This document shows positions 32,713 through 40,680 of a stretch of 40,680 nt of DNA, piece by piece. Both the position numbers and the translations under genes were made by a program. This stretch comes from Acaryochloris sp. CRU_2_0 (GTDB taxonomy: Bacteria > Cyanobacteriota > Cyanobacteriia > Thermosynechococcales > Thermosynechococcaceae). The stretch's first letter is position 1. Every line of letters begins with the position of its first letter. Location of the stretch: assembly GCA_012034865.1 (NCBI GenBank), contig JAAUOM010000028.1, positions 1 to 40,680 of the forward strand. The letters run 5' to 3'. The notes under the pieces are model-generated. The model worked only from the letters and a program-made list of their open reading frames with translations, ran no database searches and was not told where the DNA came from.

Positions 32713-33624
32713 ATGAAAGTAAACAGTGCTTTAGATCTAATTGGTAACACCCCCCATGTACATCTGAACAAGCTTTTTCCAGGTTATGAAATTTGGCTGA
32801 AACTAGAGCGCCAAAACCCAGGAGGAAGCCTCAAGGATCGAATTAGTTTGAGCATGATCGAAGTGGCAGAACGCGAAGGCTTATTACAGCCGGGAGGGAC
32901 AATTATTGAAGCTACTTCAGGGAATACCGGAATTGGTCTGGCTTTAGTGGGGACATTAAAGGGTTATCGCGTCAAAATCATTATGCCGGAATCCCAAACG
33001 GTGGAGCGCAGAAAAGTAATTCAAGCCTACGGTGCTGAACTCGTCTTGACCAGTAAGGAGGCTGGGATTGAAGGGGCGATCGCAAAAGCCAAGGCATTGA
33101 GCAATGAAATTCCAGGAGCAGTGATGTTAGAGCAGTTTAAAAACAAAGCCAATTTAGAGTCTCATCGAAATACAACTGCTAGGGAAATTTTGCAAGATTT
33201 TCCGCACATGGATTATCTATTTGCCGCTTTTGGCACGGGGGGGCATCTCAGCGGTATTTCTGAACTTTTAAAACAGCATATCCCATCGATTACAATCATT
33301 GCCGTTGACCCGGAAGGTGACCCCACACTATCTGAGGGAAACGGAGAGGGACATAATATTCCAGGTATTGGTCCCGGCTTTATTCCAGAGAACTTACTCG
33401 TTGATAGTATTGATGACGTTGTACTCGTAAGTGATGAAGATGCCTTTGAAATGACAAGACGAATTGTGAAAGAGGAGGGCTTATTTTCAGGCATTTCAAC
33501 TGGTGCAGTTTTAGCTGCGATTGAGCACAAAATCAAAGATGGAACCATCAATTACAATGATGTTGTTCTCACCTTTAATTATGATACGGGGTCTCGATAT
33601 CTCACAATCAACAACTTGTTTTGA
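32713..33624 (+). CDS. PLP-dependent cysteine-synthase-like enzyme
   Basis: 303 aa. The family hallmarks of O-acetylserine sulfhydrylases and relatives are all present: IGNTPHVHL (10-18), NPGGSLKDR with PLP lysine K41, TSGNTGIGLA (68-77), a GTGGHLSG phosphate loop (about 175-182), GIGPGFIP (about 218-225) and SGISTGA. It should catalyse beta-replacement on an activated serine; in housekeeping form it makes cysteine from O-acetylserine and sulfide. It is convergent with a specialised-looking enzyme operon whose stop is 40 bp away, so it may instead supply a cysteine analogue or diaminopropionate-type building block. Sequence alone cannot separate these. Confidence 0.88.
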   Translation: MKVNSALDLIGNTPHVHLNKLFPGYEIWLKLERQNPGGSLKDRISLSMIEVAEREGLLQPGGTIIEATSGNTGIGLALVGTLKGYRVKIIMPESQTVERRKVIQAYGAELVLTSKEAGIEGAIAKAKALSNEIPGAVMLEQFKNKANLESHRNTTAREILQDFPHMDYLFAAFGTGGHLSGISELLKQHIPSITIIAVDPEGDPTLSEGNGEGHNIPGIGPGFIPENLLVDSIDDVVLVSDEDAFEMTRRIVKEEGLFSGISTGAVLAAIEHKIKDGTINYNDVVLTFNYDTGSRYLTINNLF

Positions 33625-33663
33625 TCACAAGATGCCAAATTACGACACGGCAAAACCTGGGAG

Positions 33664-34836
33664 CTAAAATCCAGTGCGAAAAACTTGGCAAGCTTGGTCG
33701 ATCATGGCGTTGGACGCCGTCAGTGAGACTCTAAAAGTCCCCGGCGTTTCTAAGGTTGATCCTGGCAAGACTAAGATGTTCCGTTTCTCTAAGTTACGGG
33801 AAAGTGCTTCATCATCATCTTCCGGGGCTGCCACTAACATATAAAAAGTCCCTTGGGCGGGGACAACGCGATACCCCCCTTCTTTAAGGGCTGACACCAG
33901 ACGATCTCGCCTCTCTTTCAATTGCGGGAGATCTACACAAAGTGTTTCTAACTTTGGTAATGCCCGCTGGACAATGCAAGAGGGGAGTAACCAACCCCCA
34001 ATGGGTTGAATGGCATCGAACATTCGCTGAAGGGGTATCGGTTCAGGGAAATCAGGTGCCAGAGCCATATAGCCCAATCTTAAGCTTGGGGCCAGCAGCG
34101 TTTTTCCATAGGTATAGATAACAATTGTTGGGGGATAGTGCTTGGCGGGTGTGGGTGCATGATCATGCTCAAAAACAATTCGAGCATAGGCTTCATCTGA
34201 AATGAGCGGGATATCTCGCCCTAAACGTTGACTAGCATCTGAAAGAATTTCAGCTAACTGAGCGAGTTCCTCGTCCGAGAAAACCTTGCCTGTGGGATTA
34301 TGGGGTGAGTTAATCAGAACGGCGCTGGTTTGTTGACCGATGCTGGCGGCTAGCTCATCAAAAGGAATTGACCAATCCTTGCGATTCAGGTTTATCCCAC
34401 GCGGAACTGCGCCAACCGCCTTGATCATCGAGCGATAATAAAACCAAGGCGGACTCAAGTACAGGACTTCAGTATTCGCATCACAGAGAACTTGGAGGCA
34501 ACACTGTAACCCTGAAAAGGCTCCAGTATTGAGAAAAAGAGCATCACTGGAAAAGTTAAGTTTCGTTCTGACAGAAAGCTGATGTGCTGCTGCTTCACGG
34601 GCTTCAGGAAGGTGGTGAATATATTGATACCCTTGTCTTTGGCTTTCTTCCACCTGAGATTGAAGAATACCTGCTATCTCTGGGAGTGACGAGTCATGGG
34701 GGTCTCCAAAGAGTAAATCTGCAACATCAGGTTCTCCACGACGAGCAACAACCGGGCTATCTCGTAGAAAGGTTCCTAAATACTCTTCATATTCCCTCCG
34801 GGCAAGATCTCGCATCGTCGATAATTTGACTGTCAT
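33664..34836 (-). CDS. Class I/II PLP-dependent aminotransferase
   Basis: About 390 aa from the ATG at 34836 (MTVKLSTMRDLARREYEEYL); the frame is open further upstream into the amidase gene. Features: GYQYIHHLPEAREAAA, INSPHNPTG (substrate/PLP Asn), SDEAYARIVF (PLP-binding Asp and Tyr), YGKTLLAPSLRLGY with the Schiff-base lysine at about residue 243, and FRVSLTAS near the end with the carboxylate-binding Arg. It belongs to the fold-type I group that contains aspartate/alanine aminotransferases and ACC-synthase-like enzymes. Substrate unknown. Its start is 37 bp after the amidase stop, so it is the last gene of a four-gene minus-strand operon. Confidence 0.86.
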   Translation of the reverse strand: MTVKLSTMRDLARREYEEYLGTFLRDSPVVARRGEPDVADLLFGDPHDSSLPEIAGILQSQVEESQRQGYQYIHHLPEAREAAAHQLSVRTKLNFSSDALFLNTGAFSGLQCCLQVLCDANTEVLYLSPPWFYYRSMIKAVGAVPRGINLNRKDWSIPFDELAASIGQQTSAVLINSPHNPTGKVFSDEELAQLAEILSDASQRLGRDIPLISDEAYARIVFEHDHAPTPAKHYPPTIVIYTYGKTLLAPSLRLGYMALAPDFPEPIPLQRMFDAIQPIGGWLLPSCIVQRALPKLETLCVDLPQLKERRDRLVSALKEGGYRVVPAQGTFYMLVAAPEDDDEALSRNLEKRNILVLPGSTLETPGTFRVSLTASNAMIDQACQVFRTGF

Positions 34837-34873
34837 GGTAGAAAATTGTGGGTTTTCATAAACGACACTGTTC

Positions 34874-36253
34874 TTAAGCCGAATTGATAAAAGAAAAGGG
34901 GGGAGTTTGCATCTGAGCCGCAAACGAAGTTGCGGTCTCAAATGCCTGAGCAACTCGTAAAATTAGCTTTTCTTGGCCTGCATTTGCGTAGATCATTAGT
35001 CCAATAGGAAGGTTGGTTGGACTCTTTCCACAGGGGACAGAGAGACTGCACCAGCCGACAAGCTTACCAATGAGAGTATTTCTGGATAAAAGCGCTGACA
35101 TATCCTCATGGGCTTTGAGACTCTCACAAGTAGACAAGGGTGGAGCAACTATCGGTGTGGTGGGCACAATGAGTGCATCTAGAGGCTGTATACGCTCAAC
35201 TAGTTCATTAATGATCTGAGTATATTTCTGTCGAGCACGTTGCACATGTTGTTGGGAGTAGTCCTGGGCTTTCCTCAACCAGTGGATAACCCAATCAGAT
35301 TGGGGATGATCTACAATCTTCTGGTGGATTGGATAGGCTTCAATGGCGATGAAACTGGTTTCACACATTAGCTCGTACAGATGATCGATGCTGGGGATTG
35401 AAATCGTACAAATCTCAGCCCCCAGCGTTTCGAGAACCTGACCTGACTCTAAAATCGCTGACCTAACCGCTGGTTGTACACCCTTGAAGAAAACGTTTTC
35501 ACAGATACCAATGCGTAACCCTTGGAGATCAGTTGTACTATCAATGGATTGCCCCTGGAGGGCATTGTAGATCGAAACGGCATCTTGAACTGAGTGTGCT
35601 AAAGGTCCAATCGCATCCAAACTTGGGGCTAGGGGCCACATGCCACTTCCATCAATTACGCCGGAGGTTGGGCTGAGTCCCACGATGCCACACAAGGCAG
35701 CCGGAACTCGGATCGAACCGCCCGTGTCAGACCCCAGTGCAAAGGGGACTAACCCAGCGGCCACGGCTACCGCCGATCCACTGGATGATCCGCCAGGAAG
35801 ATAATTTTCCTCTTTCCAGGGATTATGGGGCGTTCCATAGGCGTGATTAATCCCGAGAATTGTCGCGGCGAGGGGACTACTATGGGTGTGTCCTACCAAT
35901 ATTGCCCCAGATGCAATTAACTTTTTGATAACTGCGGCATCTGATTTTGCAATATTTCCTTCTAGTAAGGGGGTTCCTGCTGGATTGGGATGTCCCTCTA
36001 CATCGAAGATTTCTTTGATGGCGTAAGGGATGCCATGCAGTGGACCGCGATCCAGACCCCGATCAAACTCCTGTTGCAATGATGCGGCGGCTGCCATTGC
36101 TCTTTGGGGAAAGACTCGGGAAAAGGCAGTCAGATAGCCGTTGTGGCTGTCGATATCTTGTAAGACCGCCTGAGTTAAGGTTTCGCATCTCAGCACTCCG
36201 GCTCTCAACATCTGGCCGAGTTCTCCCATCGTTTTCTGCCCCAATGGAATCAT
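34874..36253 (-). CDS. Amidase signature family enzyme
   Basis: 459 aa, complete. The Ser-cisSer-Lys triad is visible: K80 in GIPYAIKEIFD, S156 in PGGSSSGSAVAVAAG and the nucleophile S180 in GSDTGGSIRVPAALCG; the 24-residue spacing between the two serines is that of the family. These enzymes hydrolyse amides such as indoleacetamide or aryl/acyl amides, or act as GatA in tRNA amidation; the lone context and neighbours argue against GatA. Its ATG overlaps the stop of the flavin monooxygenase-like gene (ATGA, 36250-36253), so the two are coupled. An FMO next to an amidase recalls auxin-type pathways, but the substrate is unknown. Confidence 0.88.
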   Translation of the reverse strand: MIPLGQKTMGELGQMLRAGVLRCETLTQAVLQDIDSHNGYLTAFSRVFPQRAMAAAASLQQEFDRGLDRGPLHGIPYAIKEIFDVEGHPNPAGTPLLEGNIAKSDAAVIKKLIASGAILVGHTHSSPLAATILGINHAYGTPHNPWKEENYLPGGSSSGSAVAVAAGLVPFALGSDTGGSIRVPAALCGIVGLSPTSGVIDGSGMWPLAPSLDAIGPLAHSVQDAVSIYNALQGQSIDSTTDLQGLRIGICENVFFKGVQPAVRSAILESGQVLETLGAEICTISIPSIDHLYELMCETSFIAIEAYPIHQKIVDHPQSDWVIHWLRKAQDYSQQHVQRARQKYTQIINELVERIQPLDALIVPTTPIVAPPLSTCESLKAHEDMSALLSRNTLIGKLVGWCSLSVPCGKSPTNLPIGLMIYANAGQEKLILRVAQAFETATSFAAQMQTPPFSFINSA

Positions 36254-37461
36254 GATTGCCTCAGATAGTGGCTGAGGTGTTCTGCAAGAAACATCGCATC
36301 ATCACCTACGCCACCAATGAAATTAGAACTGTTGTGACGCTGACGACGCAAGCCCAACACATAGAGCCCTGGTTCTTCGGTAATCCCTTGGATATGTCGA
36401 ATTTCACCCTGTTGATCTAAAAGGTCTAGCTCTAACCAAGGATACTTGCGTCGATATCCTGTCGCCCAAATGACCGTGCGGATAGTGTGGTGTTGGAGAT
36501 TAAGGTCTTTGGGTGGGGGGCAAGGTGAAATGGTTTTGGGGCATGTGGAGGTGCCCTTCAGATTATGGGCGATCGCGTAGTGATCTATGCTGGCAAGAAG
36601 CTGCTGCATTTCCTGTTCTGCCTGGGTAATGACTTGGTTAAGATTGGACTCGAAAGAGACTCGATAGTTATCAATCGCAGCAATTCGACCTACCAGTTTG
36701 ACGCCTGCGGATTGCAATATTCCCAAATCTAATGAACGACCTTCATCGGATCCAACCAATTGTGGAGCAGGAAAACATCTTTCGGTATGGGAATCGGCAG
36801 GTTGGTGAAAAATCCCCATTTTGTCCACCCACCAAAGAATGTCTCGCTCTCGGTACTGCCGGGGGCGACGTCGATGGCGTCCAACTGCAATTGTAACGCT
36901 GCGTCCAGCACGCATGAGTTCCTCGGCAATCTGCAACCCTGACGCTCCAGCCCCAACCACTAATACCCCACCCGCTGTCAACTGATTGGGGTTGCGGTAC
37001 TGGGATGATGTGAGCTGCAAAATATCTGAATTGAGATGGGTGGCGATCTCAGGGACAAATGGAGTGTCACAATGACCAGTGGCAATGACCACTGTGGATG
37101 CTTGCCAATCCTGCGATCCGGTTTTCACAATAAATCCTGTCTGACTCCGTGCAAGCGATTTGACCGTCATGCCTGTCAGAATTGGGGCATTAAAGGACTG
37201 GGCGTAGGCATCTAAGTAGGCAATGACTTCGGAAACGGTCATATAACCATCCGGGTCATCTTCCTCGTATCTCCAGTGTGGCAATCGGCTCAGGAAGTTG
37301 GGCGTTAGCAGTCGCAGGGAGTCCCAGCGCTCACTTCGCCATCGTTCTGCGATCCGTCCGCGCTCTAGGATCACATGGTGAATCTGATGTTCAACAAGGC
37401 AGCGGCCCATGGCTAACCCTGCTTGTCCTCCTCCAATAATGATGGATTCTAGGTTAGGCAT
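36250..37461 (-). CDS. Flavin-dependent monooxygenase-like oxidoreductase
   Basis: 403 aa with two dinucleotide-binding motifs: IIIGGGQAGLAMG for FAD near the N-terminus and VVGAGASGLQIAEEL for NADPH at about residue 167. It also has the stretch RWRSERWDSLRLLTPNF typical of FMO/YUCCA/CzcO-like enzymes, and ATGYR near the C-terminus, a hallmark of this group. It should hydroxylate or otherwise oxidise a nitrogen-, sulfur- or carbonyl-containing small molecule. It is the second gene of the operon (65 bp after the radical SAM gene, overlapping the amidase). No TM segment. Substrate unknown. Confidence 0.86.
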   Translation of the reverse strand: MPNLESIIIGGGQAGLAMGRCLVEHQIHHVILERGRIAERWRSERWDSLRLLTPNFLSRLPHWRYEEDDPDGYMTVSEVIAYLDAYAQSFNAPILTGMTVKSLARSQTGFIVKTGSQDWQASTVVIATGHCDTPFVPEIATHLNSDILQLTSSQYRNPNQLTAGGVLVVGAGASGLQIAEELMRAGRSVTIAVGRHRRRPRQYRERDILWWVDKMGIFHQPADSHTERCFPAPQLVGSDEGRSLDLGILQSAGVKLVGRIAAIDNYRVSFESNLNQVITQAEQEMQQLLASIDHYAIAHNLKGTSTCPKTISPCPPPKDLNLQHHTIRTVIWATGYRRKYPWLELDLLDQQGEIRHIQGITEEPGLYVLGLRRQRHNSSNFIGGVGDDAMFLAEHLSHYLRQS

Positions 37462-37526
37462 GAGACCTGGAGCAAGAAATTAGAAGGCATTGATTTTCTT
37501 CCTCTTCGATTTATATGTTTCTCCGG

Positions 37527-38333
37527 TTATCTCAAAGCAGTCATTTGCTGAGGTGAGGACATCAATTCAGCCTTTAATCCATGATCTAGAAATCGTCCCA
37601 TGTAGACCCCATCCACTCGAAAGGGCTTGATGGCATCTGTCCCTAGCCAGAACTCATAAGCACCACCCAGGGTTAATTCTGCCTGTGGAAATGCTGTTCG
37701 GAGCTGATTCAAACGCTCTAATCCAATGTCGCGTGACGGAGCAGTATGATTGAAGGTTTCGGCACTTTCTCGCGGATCAAAATAATTGAGGGTAATTGAG
37801 TCAGGTGATGCTCTATGAATGAGTTCTACAATATCTTGAATATCGGCCTCCTCCTCTCCCAATCCACAGAGCCACCCGGTATCAACTTTGAGCCCTGCGA
37901 CTTTTGCAAATGCCAGTGATTTTAACTTATCACCTTGAGCCAAAGGGCGTTGGGGGACTAGTTCACGAAACAAACGACGGGAACATTCTAAATTATTGCG
38001 ATACCGATTAACGCCATGCTGAGCCAGCTCAGTATAGAAGCCCGGTTGAGTACAGATCCCCGGATTGATAGCAAGTTCGATGTCCCGATTCTCTCTGATA
38101 ACGTCCGCCCTCTCCACTATTAAATTAATCACCTCACGCTGATTTGCCCCGACACTGGGAAACACCAGTTCCAATCGTGCATTGGATTGTCGTGCAAGCT
38201 GATAGGCATGCTGAAAGTCTTCCTTGCTAGCACCGATTTGCCGATTAACTTCTGAATTGACACTGAGGCTACAAAATTTGCAACCACCTGCACAGCCAGC
38301 ATTTTTTAAAAGCGTAAGTTGGATGATGTTCAT
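37527..38333 (-). CDS. Radical SAM enzyme, BioB/HydE-like
   Basis: About 268 aa from the ATG at 38333 (MNIIQLTLLKNAG); an in-frame ATG at 38354 is the alternative. The 4Fe-4S ligands are C14, C18 and C21 in CAGGCKFC (CxxxCxxC). Later stretches AINPGICTQPGFYTEL and GVNRYRNNLECSRRLF strongly resemble the BioB/HydE/PylB TIM-barrel (compare NHNLETS), and ITLNYFDPRESAE fits the SAM-side strand. It is shorter than BioB, and the BioB arginine/cysteine set for a 2Fe-2S cluster is not evident. It likely performs a carbon-skeleton rearrangement or other radical step in the pathway of the four-gene operon, in which it is first. Confidence 0.82.
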   Translation of the reverse strand: MNIIQLTLLKNAGCAGGCKFCSLSVNSEVNRQIGASKEDFQHAYQLARQSNARLELVFPSVGANQREVINLIVERADVIRENRDIELAINPGICTQPGFYTELAQHGVNRYRNNLECSRRLFRELVPQRPLAQGDKLKSLAFAKVAGLKVDTGWLCGLGEEEADIQDIVELIHRASPDSITLNYFDPRESAETFNHTAPSRDIGLERLNQLRTAFPQAELTLGGAYEFWLGTDAIKPFRVDGVYMGRFLDHGLKAELMSSPQQMTALR

Positions 38334-38774
38334 GACAATCTTCAATACAGCCAAAAAGACGAAGCTAGCTCACTAAGTTCTTTACGTTTTTAGAGTTTCA
38401 GGTATCGTAGCATTTTAAGAAAATACTCTTTTAGAAAGATTTTCAGAAGTGGTTATCCAGATTTTCCAAAATTGTCAGAACACACCAAAGCTTGTCTTTA
38501 ATACCTGGTTGAACTTGTATCTTGAGGAAGGAACTGGCTAAGCTCAGTTTATAGGTTTCCACTCAAAGCAGAGTGAGAGAGGAACAAGAGAGTCTGATGG
38601 TTGACCAAGGCCCAAAGAGCCTGGTTGTCAGATAAGCCCCTTGCTTTCTTCAACGACTGGAGGTCTAGAATCTGGACGGTATCTGAAGCCACTGTTGTCA
38701 CGGTTGAGCTTGCATACACAAGTGTAGTGAGACACCAGTTTCCTATTAATCGTGTTATTGAGGATTGCAACCAG
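38334..38774. other. Operon promoter region and left non-coding part of an IS110-family element
   Basis: 441 bp without a convincing gene. The part next to 38333 must hold the promoter of the radical SAM operon. The part near 38775 belongs to the IS110 element; some IS110-group elements encode a structured bridge RNA in this 5' non-coding region. An open frame extends upstream from the transposase to 38601 but looks non-coding. I cannot fix the left end of the element. Confidence 0.45.
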
Positions 38775-39820
38775 ATGGATAGAAACATCTTAGGCATTGA
38801 TGTAGGCAAAAGTACCATCCATGTTTGTCTTTTGTTCGCCAACGGTAAAAGTAAACCGAAAGCATTGGAGAACTCCCCCCAAGGATATCAAGACCTCCTG
38901 CAATGGCTGTCTCACAATGGGGTCAGTGCAGTTCATGCTTGTCTAGAAGCAACGGGTAGCTATGGAAATGGCATCGCCCGATTTTTATACGAGCAAGGGC
39001 AGATCGTGAGCATGGTCAATCCGAGTCGCATCAAAGGGTTTGCCATCAGCGAAATGACACGCACCAAAACTGATTCGGTAGATGCTAGAGTCATTGCCCG
39101 GTTCTGCCAAGCCCTAAAGCCTGCACCTTGGCACCCACCAGCTCCTGAGATTGAGCAACTTCAGGCACTCATGCGCAGACTTGAAGCCCTCAATCAAATG
39201 CTTCAACAGGAAAACAATCGTCAAGAGGTTGCTCCCACTCAAGCTGTTCAATCTTCCATTGAAGAGCATATTCAGTTTCTCGAAACGGCGATCACCAAAA
39301 CCAAAGAACTGATTCAAGAGCATATGAATCAGCACCCTGGCTTAAAGTCTCAGCGAGACCTACTGACTTCGATTCCTGGAATTGGGGAGCAAACCGCAGC
39401 CAGTATCCTCGCTGAGATTGGCTCAATTGCTGGATTTGAGAGTGCCCGTCAGCTAGCGGCCTATAGTGGTCTCACCCCGAAGGAGCGGATTTCAGGGACA
39501 TCTGTGCGGGGGAAGACTCGTCTATCAAGGGTAGGCAATTCCAGGCTCAGGAAAGCATTATTCATGCCAGCCCTGACGGCAACACGTTGTAATCCTTTTG
39601 TAAGAGACCTTTGGGAGCGATTAATCAGTCGCGGCAAAGCTAAAATGGTGGTGGTAGGAGCTGCGATGAGAAAATTGCTGCACTTGGTGTTTGGTGTACT
39701 CAAATCGGGGAAACCTTTTGACCCTCATTATGGCGCTCAGCATCTTGTAGAAGGCTGACCTGCCTTGCGTCAAAAGTGATAACTTTGGCAAAGTGCTTGT
39801 CAAATCAAGACGGTATCTGA
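38675..39820. repeat. 12-bp direct repeat flanking the IS110 transposase
   Basis: GACGGTATCTGA occurs at 38675-38686 and again at 39809-39820, either side of the IS110 transposase gene. IS110 elements lack terminal inverted repeats and recombine at short matching cores, so these could be end or core sequences. The left copy would leave only about 90 bp before the ORF, short for a bridge-RNA region. A chance match of 12 bp is not excluded. Confidence 0.3.
38775..39758 (+). CDS. IS110-family transposase (DEDD)
   Basis: 327 aa, full length. The start is chosen at MDRNILGIDVGKSTIHVCL because the RuvC-like DEDD domain begins there. D in GIDVGK, E in CLEATGSYG and the D pair in TDSVDARVIARF are visible. 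A coiled middle region follows (about 150-215), then the Transposase_20 part with IPGIGEQTAASILAEIG and AAYSGLTPKERISGTSVRG, which carries the expected serine. Such enzymes move DNA through a Holliday-junction-like mechanism, guided in characterised members by a bridge RNA from the non-coding ends. The gene looks intact. Confidence 0.9.
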   Translation: MDRNILGIDVGKSTIHVCLLFANGKSKPKALENSPQGYQDLLQWLSHNGVSAVHACLEATGSYGNGIARFLYEQGQIVSMVNPSRIKGFAISEMTRTKTDSVDARVIARFCQALKPAPWHPPAPEIEQLQALMRRLEALNQMLQQENNRQEVAPTQAVQSSIEEHIQFLETAITKTKELIQEHMNQHPGLKSQRDLLTSIPGIGEQTAASILAEIGSIAGFESARQLAAYSGLTPKERISGTSVRGKTRLSRVGNSRLRKALFMPALTATRCNPFVRDLWERLISRGKAKMVVVGAAMRKLLHLVFGVLKSGKPFDPHYGAQHLVEG

Positions 39821-39885
39821 CAAAATGACCTTACTCCGAAGAAGTGGACATTCCCGAAGAGTTGATAAGCAAGGAGAATGTTCAG

Positions 39886-40194
39886 ATGAGTCAAAAACCC
39901 CTCAGAATCTTTACAGACGAGCAAAAGTCAGAAGCAGTCAGGATTGTGAATCAATCTGTCAAACCCATCAGCCAAGTTGCCCAAGAAATGGGGCTGACCG
40001 AAAGCGCCCTGTGCAAATGGGTCAAACAAGCCCAAATTAACCGTCAATCAGACCCACAAGGCCAGCTCACTTCTGCCGAGCGTAAAGAACTTAATGAGTT
40101 ACGCCGCGAGTTCAAACGGGTTCAAATGGAACGAGATTTCCCCCAAAAAGCATCGCCCTTCTTTGCCAAGGAAAGCTCAGCCCCTATGAGCTAA
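39886..40194 (+). CDS. IS3-family transposase OrfA
   Basis: 102 aa from the ATG at 39886, which has AAGGAG 9 bases upstream; a GTG at 39844 is a weaker start. The helix-turn-helix of the HTH_Tnp_1 type is clear: FTDEQKSEAVRIV, PISQVAQEMGLTESALCKWV, then a leucine-rich helix ELNELRREFKRVQMERDF. It binds the element ends. In the family, OrfA is made alone as a regulator or fused to OrfB by -1 frameshifting near its 3' end; here CAA AAA GCA (around 40143-40151) allows an AAA slip. Confidence 0.85.
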   Translation: MSQKPLRIFTDEQKSEAVRIVNQSVKPISQVAQEMGLTESALCKWVKQAQINRQSDPQGQLTSAERKELNELRREFKRVQMERDFPQKASPFFAKESSAPMS

Positions 40195-40680
40195 TTCATG
40201 CAGAGCAGGTAAACTTCCCGATTGCCTTGATGTGCAGAGTACTGAAACTATCCAGGAGTGGCTATTACGCCTGGATTAAACGCAAAACATCCCCTCGAAC
40301 CCAGGAGAATGAGATCTTGTCCCAAGAGATTCAACAGATTCATCAAGCGAGTCGTCAAACCTATGGTTCCCCTCGAATTCACGCAGCTCTGATTGCCAAA
40401 GGCTTTCACGTCGGTCGCCAACGGGTGGTTCGATTAATGAAAAAGCTGGGCATCTGCGTTCACAGCAAGCGTAAAATTAAGGCCACGACTGATTGTAAGC
40501 AGGACCTGCCCATTGCACAGAACGTTCTGAGTAGAGACTTTACAACCACACAACCCGATCACGCTTGGGTTGCTGACATGACTTATATTTGGACAACAGA
40601 AGGATGGCGTTACTTAGCCGTCATTATCGACCTATTCTCCCGACGGGTGGTGGGTTGGTCAATGGCTGAGCATATGCGTA
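40137..40680 (+). CDS. IS3-family transposase OrfB (partial)
   Basis: The frame is open from 40098 to the window end, in -1 relative to OrfA. It reads SPYELIHAEQVNFPIALMCR, then LSRSGYYAWIKRK (HTH_21), RQTYGSPRIHAALIAKG, VVRLMKKLGI and the start of the rve integrase core: DHAWVADMTYI with the first catalytic Asp, and YLAVIIDLFSRRVVGWSM with the second. The Glu of the DDE triad lies beyond the edge. No good start codon precedes the conserved region, which supports an OrfAB fusion by frameshifting. The product cuts and joins the element ends. Confidence 0.85.

Larger units (their letters stand above)
39826..40680 (+). mobile_element. IS3-family insertion sequence, cut by the window edge
   Basis: It probably begins with TGACCTTACTCC...GTGGACA (39826 on), a start typical of IS3-family ends, only 68 bp after the IS110 stop. 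orfA and orfB follow in the usual overlapping arrangement. The right end lies beyond the window. It appears to be inserted at or in the end of the IS110 element. Confidence 0.75.

Noticed and set aside
38549..38842. Minus-strand 97-codon frame at the IS110 left side
   Set aside because: Antisense to the transposase start and its upstream region; no family resemblance.

Overview
The window reads as a stretch of cyanobacterial accessory DNA. GCGATCGC-type palindromes recur, and several proteins have a cyanobacterial flavour: a DUF4351/Rpn-like protein, a secretion ATPase with a cyclic-nucleotide-like sensor domain, and giant cadherin/FG-GAP/RHS proteins. A large mobile-DNA-rich cyanobacterium such as Acaryochloris or a relative is my best guess; this is inference, as no rRNA or housekeeping marker is present.

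Layout. (1) 1-3.5 kb: a cysteine-rich small protein, a winged-helix-like gene broken by a frameshift, and a minus-strand run of very small, often overlapping, mostly membrane-protein genes (65, 47, 74, 106, 81 and 76 aa). Next to them lie a 20-bp inverted repeat and the tail of a pRiA4b ORF-3-like gene. (2) 3.5-4.4 kb: a DUF4351 protein. (3) 4.6-10.7 kb, minus strand: a type I secretion operon (parvulin-type isomerase, ABC exporter with an inactive C39-like domain, HlyD adaptor, family 2 glycosyltransferase). (4) 11.3-28.1 kb, plus strand: an unknown 238-aa protein, a strong intergenic hairpin, then a giant secreted protein. It is split into two overlapping frames (2628 + 2528 aa) that join through a -1 shift into about 5134 aa. 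Its order is: duplicated N-terminal domain, beta-solenoid-like region, five cadherin-like repeats, a vanadium-dependent haloperoxidase domain with a complete active site, Ig-like and ZU5-like domains, YD repeats, FG-GAP repeats, more YD repeats, the RHS core, and a C-terminal NucA/NucB-type DNase. A SUKH-like immunity gene follows 12 bp downstream.

(5) 28.2-31.3 kb: a graveyard made of an unknown minus-strand gene, an orphan RHS core copy that stops exactly at an inverted repeat, an IS701-like transposase stub and a 288-bp element with perfect 34-bp inverted ends. (6) 31.3-38.4 kb: a one-TM membrane protein, then a cluster of small-molecule enzymes (cysteine-synthase-like PLP enzyme facing a radical SAM / flavin monooxygenase-like / amidase / aminotransferase operon). 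(7) 38.4 kb to the end: an IS110-family element followed directly by an IS3-family element cut by the window edge.

Main reading: regions 3 and 4 together look like one type I-exported polymorphic toxin system, with exporter and cargo transcribed divergently from one 537-bp intergenic region. Caution: four genes here (the winged-helix gene, the 106-aa gene, the ABC exporter and the giant protein) can each be restored by adding one base to a homopolymer. That suggests either sequencing undercalls or decay. Only the split in the giant protein also carries a canonical A_AAA_AAG slippery site, so programmed frameshifting is a real alternative there.
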